The translations under genes were made by a program, and so were the position numbers. From Arthrobacter sp. PM3 (GTDB lineage Bacteria; Actinomycetota; Actinomycetes; Actinomycetales; Micrococcaceae): 64,000 nt of DNA. Positions within the stretch are counted from its first letter, which is position 1, and every line of letters starts with the position of its first letter. The stretch is taken from contig NZ_CP022314.1 in the NCBI RefSeq assembly GCF_003352915.1, positions 3,342,930-3,406,929 of the forward strand. The letters are read 5' to 3'. Below, piece after piece: positions 58,493-64,000 of the stretch. The notes under the pieces were generated by a model. That model was not told the origin of the DNA and did not search any database. It saw nothing but the letters and a program-made list of their open reading frames with translations.

Positions 58493-59098
58493 CTAGTTGA
58501 CCTGGTTGATGATGGTCTCGGCGACCTCGCGCATGCTGAGGCGGCGGTCCATGGAGGTCTTCTGGATCCAGCGGAACGCTTCGGGCTCCGTGAGGCCCAT
58601 CTTGGTGGTCAGGAGGCTCTTGGCGCGCTCCACGAGCTTGCGGGTGGCGAACTGCTCCTGCAGGTCGGTGACCTCGGCTTCGAGGGCCTTGATCTCCTCG
58701 TGGCGGGAGAGCGCGATCTCCAGGGCCGGGATGAGGTCCGCCGGGGTGAAGGGCTTGACCACGTAGGCCATGGCGCCGGCGTCGCGGGCGCGCTCCACGA
58801 GTTCCTTCTGGCTGAACGCGGTGAGCAGGACCACCGGGGCGATCCGGGCCTTGACGATCTTCTCGGCGGCCGAGATGCCGTCCATGACCGGCATCTTGAC
58901 GTCCATCAGGACGAGGTCGGGCTTGAGCTCCTCGGCAAGCTGCACGGCCTTTTCGCCGTTGTCCGCCTCGCCGACGACGTCGTAGCCTTCGCCCCGCAGG
59001 ATCTCGATGATGTCCAGGCGGATGAGGGTCTCATCCTCGGCGACAACGACGCGGCGCGCCGGCTGGGAGGTGGGGGTGGACTCCGTCTGTTCTGTCAC
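58493..59098 (-). CDS. pdtaR: ANTAR-domain response regulator (PdtaR-like)
   Basis: 201 residues. Receiver domain: VVVAEDETLIRLDI (acidic pocket), LVLMDVKMPVMDG (phospho-acceptor Asp), LLTAFSQKEL, YVVKPFTPADL. Then a short coiled helix and the RNA-binding ANTAR domain (RKLVERAKSLLTTKMGLTEPEAFRWIQKT, shown in part: AKSLLTTKMGLTEPEAF). It matches Mycobacterium Rv1626, which binds attenuator hairpins when phosphorylated by PdtaS. GTG 59098 follows AAGGAG; a TATGAT -10 lies at 59134-59139. Confidence 0.93.
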   Translation of the reverse strand: MTEQTESTPTSQPARRVVVAEDETLIRLDIIEILRGEGYDVVGEADNGEKAVQLAEELKPDLVLMDVKMPVMDGISAAEKIVKARIAPVVLLTAFSQKELVERARDAGAMAYVVKPFTPADLIPALEIALSRHEEIKALEAEVTDLQEQFATRKLVERAKSLLTTKMGLTEPEAFRWIQKTSMDRRLSMREVAETIINQVN

Positions 59099-59199
59099 GG
59101 GAACTCCTTGGTAAGGTACGGCGGGACTAGACCATCATAGGTTTTGTCCGCCACTGTACTTGGACCGGTTTGGTTCGATGCGGCGTCACTGGCGCGATT

Positions 59200-59228
59200 C
59201 TGACATTCAGCCTATCTGCATGTAGAGT
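59200..59228 (+). promoter_or_regulatory. candidate promoter upstream of tRNA-Leu
   Basis: CTGACA (59200-59205), 17-base spacer, TAGAGT (59223-59228). Transcription would begin ~70 bases before the mature tRNA. Confidence 0.5.
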
Positions 59229-59304
59229 AATTTCGCGCACTGGCGGCGATCGCGTTGCTCACAGGAACCTGTGGCGGGCCGATTGTTACACCGGTGTCCT
59301 CCGC

Positions 59305-59386
59305 GCCCGAGTGGCGGAATTGGCAGACGCGCCGCACTCAAAATGCGGTATCGAAAGGTGTGTGGGTTCGAGTCCCACCTCGGGCA
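59305..59386 (+). tRNA. tRNA-Leu (anticodon CAA), probable island insertion site
   Basis: 82 bases with the long variable arm of class II tRNAs; acceptor GCCCGAG...CTCGGGC, anticodon stem-loop CCGCA-CTCAAAA-TGCGG, T-loop GTTCGAGTC; CCA not encoded. The housekeeping order ends here, and lower-G+C DNA begins right after its 3' end. No second copy of the 3' end is seen in the rest of the window. Confidence 0.96.
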
Positions 59387-59690
59387 CAGTGTTTTCGCAG
59401 GTCAGGGGCTTTTTGTCGTTTTACTGTTGACAAAGCTTGACTTTCTGGACCACTCGACGCTATTAGAGTGCCACGCCCCGGGTAACAGTTGGTGTACCAA
59501 TGGGAGTGGCTGAATCGTCCGGACCGCCACAATCGGCGGCAAAAGCGCGAGGATGCAGGTTGGGCGAAGTAGTCTGGTTCGCGCGACGTAACTTCCCCGC
59601 GGCCTAGAGCTGATGAAGTTCGCACGGGCGTACCGCAACACACGGACATCCGATACCTATTGCCGACCATTGAGATCTTTATCGGCTTGA
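59387..59690 (+). other. 304-base gene-free lead-in of the atypical region
   Basis: No protein gene recognised. Short frames here are tRNA read-through artefacts. It is more A+T-rich than the chromosome at left and holds a promoter-like pair (59437-59466), probably serving the large gene. Confidence 0.6.
59437..59466 (+). promoter_or_regulatory. candidate promoter of the large nuclease gene
   Basis: TTGACT (59437-59442), 18-base spacer, TATTAG (59461-59466): five and four of six consensus matches. About 225 bases upstream of the start codon, so a long leader would result. Confidence 0.45.
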
Positions 59691-62600
59691 ATGTCCTCTA
59701 TGGGGCGAAATGAAGCTGGAAAGCCAAAAAAGCAGCGACGGAGCAACTTGGATCGGCTAGATCCTCTGGCCCGCGCGCTGAGTAGTTGCAACGCAGACGA
59801 ATTGTGGTGGCTCTTGTTCGCAACTGCATCGTCGCCATCGGCACGCCACCGCCCTGCTTCCGTTGGTAGCGCCCTCGCGGCAGCCCTTCGAGCCCGCTCT
59901 ATCGCGCATACCACCCTGTCCAGACCGCTTCCATCAGTCCAAGAAATCGTCGATCAGGCAGCAGAGGCTTCAGGAATCGATGGTGTTCAAGAGGATTTCA
60001 TTCCCAAGGACCCATCCGAATCCCTAGTCGTTCGGGTCGGTGATGATCTGCGGCATTCTCTACCTGGCGCCACGGAGCGCCCTATCGCTGATCTGTCTCG
60101 TGCGCTGCGTTTAGCAGAGGCCCTAGACCCCTTTCTCATGAGGAAGCATGGGTTTGGTCTCGCGAACGTCATCCGAGTGGCCTCCAACTGGGCGCACACT
60201 GCGACCAATGGACTCTCGTCCTCATTTAGCCCTGCTCCGAACCTACAGTTGCGGGACAAAATTGTCCTTCCTGTTGAGGAAGTGGCAGCCGCCAAAGCCC
60301 TAATTTCTCAAGAACCTTTGACGACGTTTGAGCTGAAGGAAGGAGATGCCGCAGCTCTCGAGTGGATGACCACATCATCCGATAACGCGAACTTCGATTC
60401 TTCAAGTCCGAACAGCCCGTTTGGTTGGTACTTGAGGTACAGAACACCTGGACTACCGGATCGATGGTTGCCTCCCACTTACGTTCCGGAGATTGTGGGT
60501 GCTGCAGTGTCCGAATTGGTTGCTACCGTCAATCGAAACCCCGAAGCACGCCGTGCTCTGCGTATCTCGAGTCTGAATGCCGCGCGAAAGGCGCTTTGGC
60601 GGTTCTCCAAATCGCTCTACGAAGGTGCGCCGAAACTGGCAGGTACGGTTCCGTTGACTGGGCAAGAGATCCAATGGATCCTGCCAGTGAATACGAATAC
60701 TGCCATTGCTGTTTCCATGGTGCAGACAGAAGATTTGTTGCCACAGGGCCAATCATTTGGAAGCGACAGACTTGCGAAAAGAGTCTCCCGCAGTGGCGAG
60801 CCCGTTGTCGTAGCCCTCGCCGGCGGGGGAGAGCTCACGCTGCCAGCCAACACTGAAATAGTCCCGCTTGTTATTTTTGCTGCCGCTGGCCACCTCGCCG
60901 TACCGCAGAGAAAAGGCTCGGCGACACTGGCGTTAGAAGACCTGACGTGGATCGCTGAAACTGCAAAAGACGAAGATGACCTGTATCTCTTTGCACGAGA
61001 CCTAAGCGACCCAAGCTTTCCAGAGAATTTCGGGTGGGAAGCCATCAACTATTGGGAACCATGGCGGGCTAACGGTAAGGCTTTCTTCGCCGGGGGCATC
61101 GCCCCCTCATTCTTTTACTTTGAAGCCCATGCCGGGGACGCGGAATGGGAACGGGCTGCTGAGCTCTCCTCACTTGAGGAGGCACTGTATGCCACCGGCC
61201 TTCCACCTTTGCGTAATACACAGGTGGCCGAACTAACTACGCAGGGCGTGGCAACAATCGCAATCCAGCAGCAGGGTGGACGCTACGATCCTCTCACCGG
61301 CCTCCATCAGGCTCCTCCCGTGGTGGGCTGGTCGCTAGCGCTAACGAATCCACCAGTAGCAATCACGAGGTCACTTCCATCTTGGAGCCCAGCGGAGCAC
61401 TATGAATTCTTCTTCGACTTCTGCGGGGGCCTAGTTTTTGCTTTTGACGCTATTCGGGAAAAATGGGAACAAGCGCATTCTCACTCAGGAACGACCGGCT
61501 ATCGACTTGTACTTCAAGCACTCAAATCTGATTCACATATCCATCCTGATCAACCAATCGTGGAGTTCAGTGCCGTTGATGACGTAGATATAACGGGTGA
61601 ACGGATATTCCGATGGGCAATGGATGTCGAAAGATTTGTCGAATTGGCTGACGGTGATCCGCAAGCGGCAAACCGACTAACAGCGGATGCCTTCGTTGGT
61701 TTGCTCGAGTCACTTAACCTTCATAGTGACGTACTTGCGAACCTCCGGGAGGATTGGCTTTCGAACAAGCCCTTCTTGATCCTGGAAACGGCTAGGTCGA
61801 GGACTACTCTCCACCATCTACCCGCGGCGTGGAGCCTCGACTCCGCAGATGAATCAGCTACGATCGCAGCATCTGCCCGAAAATTAGCTGCCGGTGACGT
61901 CGAACCTGGCACATACCGGGGCCACGACGCTAACAGGCTCGTGCAGCAACACCTTGCGCCTCTTGCCTTGGCCGCGCTCACTGAACGCATTCGCGCCCAT
62001 GATAAGCAAGAGATACTTGAGGCCGGGCTAGAGCAGCTCAACCGGGTCATGGACGACGGGACCCGGCTGCGAGAGGACCTCAACAGGGTAGCCGCCCACC
62101 TACACGTCGTATGGGATCCTCAAGAACGAATGGCAGAAGCCATGGGCAACACGCTGATGCTTCGACAGTGCAACGAGATCATCGTCGAGGCAGCGCTGCG
62201 CAGCACCGTCGCTGACGGCCCGACCCTTCCGATAACCGGTCGGAGATGGAGCGGACTTCTCGCAGCAGCGAATGCATATCGGACCATGACCACAATCAGT
62301 GAGCGCCTGCATCATAAGGTCGCCCCTTTCACCATCGAAATCACCCACGCGTACGAAATCAAATTCGCACAGGACGAACAGCCGGCACCGGGCTCCTGGG
62401 CGCTTGACGTCGATGCCCTGGACAAGGCTTCAGCTGGCGTCAGTCTCAATCTTCGGAAATCATCGGTAACAGAATCGCCGGTCTCCATGGTTGAACTCGA
62501 TCAGGCTATGCTCCAAGCAGAAGGGGCAAGCGTGGAGGACTTCTTCCACGTTCTCAGCGCCCTCGTCCGATGGGATTCTTTTTCACAAGGAAGTAGCGTC

Positions 62601-63425
62601 GGATCGGTTTCCGAGAATGCGGTTATTGAATGGATCTGCACAGAGGCCAACGACACCACCGGTGTCCGACGGGAACGGTACAGCCGAGCGCTAAAGCTCT
62701 TAGTCAGCACCTCGGAACAGCTCCAAAAATCTGACTGGGAACCGTGGCAGACCAGAACTAGACGCCACCGACTTCTGGTTCAGCCCATCGTCCGTTCCGA
62801 CGCTGGCAGTCTCCTAATAGCGCCGCAATACTTGATGACAAGTCTCAGCGTCTACAACAACCACCTGTCCCAAGGCGTCTTGCCATGGACAGGCGGAATC
62901 CCGCCAGAGGTAGGAAAAGCCCTCGCACGCATCCGGGACCTGCGTAACAAACACTTTGAAATAAAGGTCGACGAAGACCTGAGGAATCTCGGCTTCAGAA
63001 CTATTGCGCGTGTAAAAGCCGGAGATCACGGCCGGCTGGGAGTCCCAACGCTCACGACTGAGGTCGACCTGGTCGCGGCGAAGCCCGGCGACAACACCAT
63101 CTGGCTCATCGAAGCAAAGGATCCTGCCTCCGTACACGCCGTAGCCGAAACCGCCCGGCAGTTGCGAACCTTCTTCCGGGATTCCACGAACTCGAGAGGC
63201 AAGACCAAGCCGTCTTACTCTACCCAACTGGCCCGGAAGGACGCCGAACTCAGGCCGTTCATTGACCAAGTCGCTCTCAAACTTGGGTTGGAGCCGCTGA
63301 CGGACGGACCTGCGTATTGCCTCTCCACTCTCTTCGTGACTCGGAGGGTGGCTCCGGCCGGTTTCGTGAACGAGAAGTTTCCGGTGCTCACCCTTGAGGA
63401 ATACTTGCGTCCTTGGTTGTCGTAG
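59691..63425 (+). CDS. 1244-residue protein of unknown family with C-terminal PD-(D/E)XK-type nuclease domain
   Basis: No full-length family recognised. The first ~1070 residues are mixed alpha/beta and helical with no P-loop (no GxxxxGKS/T), no methyltransferase or helicase motifs, signal peptide or membrane segment. The last ~165 fit a restriction-endonuclease fold: helix RNKHFEIKVDEDLRNLGFR (Glu1090), then TTEVDLVAAKP (Glu1124, Asp1126) and IWLIEAKDPASVHAV (Glu1141, Lys1143), then ARQLRTFFRD. Start: ATG 59691 is the first in frame; ATG 59700 is possible; neither has a ribosome binding site. G+C and codon use are clearly lower than the neighbours (about 50% in a sample at 60361), and it lies just after tRNA-Leu: signs of transfer. 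A single-protein defence nuclease is my leading guess; uptake/repair nuclease or island maintenance are alternatives. Confidence 0.85.
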   Translation: MSSMGRNEAGKPKKQRRSNLDRLDPLARALSSCNADELWWLLFATASSPSARHRPASVGSALAAALRARSIAHTTLSRPLPSVQEIVDQAAEASGIDGVQEDFIPKDPSESLVVRVGDDLRHSLPGATERPIADLSRALRLAEALDPFLMRKHGFGLANVIRVASNWAHTATNGLSSSFSPAPNLQLRDKIVLPVEEVAAAKALISQEPLTTFELKEGDAAALEWMTTSSDNANFDSSSPNSPFGWYLRYRTPGLPDRWLPPTYVPEIVGAAVSELVATVNRNPEARRALRISSLNAARKALWRFSKSLYEGAPKLAGTVPLTGQEIQWILPVNTNTAIAVSMVQTEDLLPQGQSFGSDRLAKRVSRSGEPVVVALAGGGELTLPANTEIVPLVIFAAAGHLAVPQRKGSATLALEDLTWIAETAKDEDDLYLFARDLSDPSFPENFGWEAINYWEPWRANGKAFFAGGIAPSFFYFEAHAGDAEWERAAELSSLEEALYATGLPPLRNTQVAELTTQGVATIAIQQQGGRYDPLTGLHQAPPVVGWSLALTNPPVAITRSLPSWSPAEHYEFFFDFCGGLVFAFDAIREKWEQAHSHSGTTGYRLVLQALKSDSHIHPDQPIVEFSAVDDVDITGERIFRWAMDVERFVELADGDPQAANRLTADAFVGLLESLNLHSDVLANLREDWLSNKPFLILETARSRTTLHHLPAAWSLDSADESATIAASARKLAAGDVEPGTYRGHDANRLVQQHLAPLALAALTERIRAHDKQEILEAGLEQLNRVMDDGTRLREDLNRVAAHLHVVWDPQERMAEAMGNTLMLRQCNEIIVEAALRSTVADGPTLPITGRRWSGLLAAANAYRTMTTISERLHHKVAPFTIEITHAYEIKFAQDEQPAPGSWALDVDALDKASAGVSLNLRKSSVTESPVSMVELDQAMLQAEGASVEDFFHVLSALVRWDSFSQGSSVGSVSENAVIEWICTEANDTTGVRRERYSRALKLLVSTSEQLQKSDWEPWQTRTRRHRLLVQPIVRSDAGSLLIAPQYLMTSLSVYNNHLSQGVLPWTGGIPPEVGKALARIRDLRNKHFEIKVDEDLRNLGFRTIARVKAGDHGRLGVPTLTTEVDLVAAKPGDNTIWLIEAKDPASVHAVAETARQLRTFFRDSTNSRGKTKPSYSTQLARKDAELRPFIDQVALKLGLEPLTDGPAYCLSTLFVTRRVAPAGFVNEKFPVLTLEEYLRPWLS

Positions 63426-63881
63426 AAGGATAGGCGGCGCCGATGCCGACATCACAGAAGAGGCAGCCAGCGAAACGTACACCTTCTTCTTAGGGTCAGC
63501 TTGCGGCGGCTGGGTTCTTCCTGTAATCATGTCAGTTCTGTCGGGCCGGCCTCTAATTGGGCACCTGCAGTGTCAACGTGCGACTTTCCTCTCATTAGCA
63601 GCCCGGACCGTTGTTCTAATAAACCTCAAGGGGATGAAAACGGCCTGTTGACCCGGTCGACACTCTGCGCCTCTGACTGGGTTGAACCGACCTCGAATTG
63701 CTGTTGATGCCAACCGAAAAAAGGGCCAAATACGCCAACTGATAATGAGGCCGCTGACCATTATGAAAAGTGATCACGACGTCGCTGGGACCTGATGCGG
63801 CTCCGCCGTACACTGGCTGGGACCCCGTAGCCCTCGCAGGGTAGGGTGCCAATACACAAATTCATTTCGGGGGACAGCATC
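63426..63881. other. 456-base stretch without a recognised gene
   Basis: Frames of 60-85 codons exist on both strands but none has a ribosome binding site together with protein-like composition. It should contain the terminator of the large gene and the promoter of the next one; TACACT (63809-63814) and TAGGGT (63842-63847) are -10-like. Otherwise nothing recognised. Confidence 0.55.
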
Positions 63882-64000
63882 ATGGCAAGGACGGTTACGC
63901 AGGTCTGCTCGACTGAAGGCTGTGGCAAGCTTGCGGCATTTAGGACCGCCACCAGACCTTCCTGGTGTTTGGACTGCATCGACCAGCTTTTTCGTGTCGG
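63882..64000 (+). CDS. start of a cysteine-rich zinc-finger protein (right-truncated)
   Basis: The frame opens at ATG 63882, 7 bases after GGGGGA, and runs off the window after 39 codons. Cys9 and Cys14 (QVCSTEGCGKLA) and Cys29 and Cys32 (SWCLDCIDQLF) form a C-x4-C...C-x2-C pattern, as in treble-clef or zinc-ribbon nucleic-acid-binding domains. It is in the same direction as the large nuclease gene but 456 bases away. Family and length cannot be told from what is visible. Confidence 0.65.
   Translation, partial: MARTVTQVCSTEGCGKLAAFRTATRPSWCLDCIDQLFRV

Noticed and set aside
59338..59670. Minus-strand ORF containing GGTRTHTPFDTAF
   Set aside because: This is the familiar false translation of a Leu tRNA gene read antisense; no ribosome binding site and no protein character beyond the tRNA.
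62814..63530. 238-codon minus-strand ORF overlapping the end of the large nuclease gene
   Set aside because: Antisense to the conserved-looking nuclease motifs, Arg/Pro/Gln-rich, with no motif or ribosome binding site.
59387..64000. CRISPR array, transposase, integrase or attachment repeat in the atypical region
   Set aside because: No regularly spaced repeats, no DDE or recombinase motif and no second copy of the tRNA-Leu 3' end were seen in this part; they may lie beyond the window.

Overview
The window is high-G+C actinobacterial chromosome. Protein families and gene order point to Micrococcaceae, most likely Arthrobacter or a close relative such as Pseudarthrobacter. The pointers are RNase D next to a DUF3000 protein, a TIGR03085 protein beside hisI, a HGxxPAAW membrane protein inside the trp cluster, a DUF6421 protein, and the order trpE-trpC-trpB-trpA-lgt-gltB-gltD-pyk followed by an ANTAR response regulator, which resembles the mycobacterial order from trpE to Rv1626. 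The genus is inferred from memory of these families; no database was searched.

Layout. 1-8.3 kb: end of an APC permease, a TRAM/RNA methyltransferase, aconitase with a palindrome in its promoter, dxs, and two small uncharacterised genes. 8.4-14.1 kb: aldo/keto reductase, nucleoside hydrolase, a complete ECF transporter (S, T and a fused double ATPase) and a VOC protein. 14.2-17.8 kb (minus): a fadB/fadA beta-oxidation pair behind a sigma70-like promoter with a repressor-type palindrome. 17.8-29.6 kb: RNase D, DUF3000, threonine aldolase/SDR/DUF6421, msrB, a hydrolase, a sulfurtransferase-sufE-ybaK set, zapE and a small antitoxin-like gene. 29.8-30.8 kb: six tRNA genes, five on the minus strand with exact duplicates. 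30.9-35.6 kb: a RecB-like nuclease gene, then def-fmt-rsmB-rpe. 35.7-39.9 kb: FMN riboswitch, a truncated pnuC/ribM-like ORF, and ribD-ribE-ribB-ribA-ribH. 40.1-49.2 kb: hisE, hisG, hisF, hisI, then trpE, trpC, trpB, trpA. 49.2-59.1 kb: lgt, gltBD, pyk, pdtaR. 59.3-59.4 kb: tRNA-Leu(CAA).

Beyond the tRNA-Leu gene the character changes. G+C drops (about 50% in a 60-base sample near 60,361, against about 72% near 56,461), synteny with housekeeping genes stops, and a single 1244-residue protein of no recognised overall family appears (59,691-63,425). Its C-terminus carries an E-x-D...E-x-K pattern typical of PD-(D/E)XK nucleases. It is followed by the start of a cysteine-rich zinc-finger protein cut by the window edge. 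This looks like the left end of a genomic island inserted at tRNA-Leu, and the large protein is the best candidate here for an undescribed defence or DNA-processing system.

Functionally, most of the window is core anabolism: riboflavin, histidine, tryptophan, isoprenoid precursors, glutamate and central carbon. Translational coupling through 4-base ATGA overlaps or TGATG junctions recurs throughout (def-fmt-rsmB, rib, trp, the ECF genes, fadA-fadB). Several genes have a TANNNT-like element 6-8 bases before the start codon, which suggests leaderless mRNAs.
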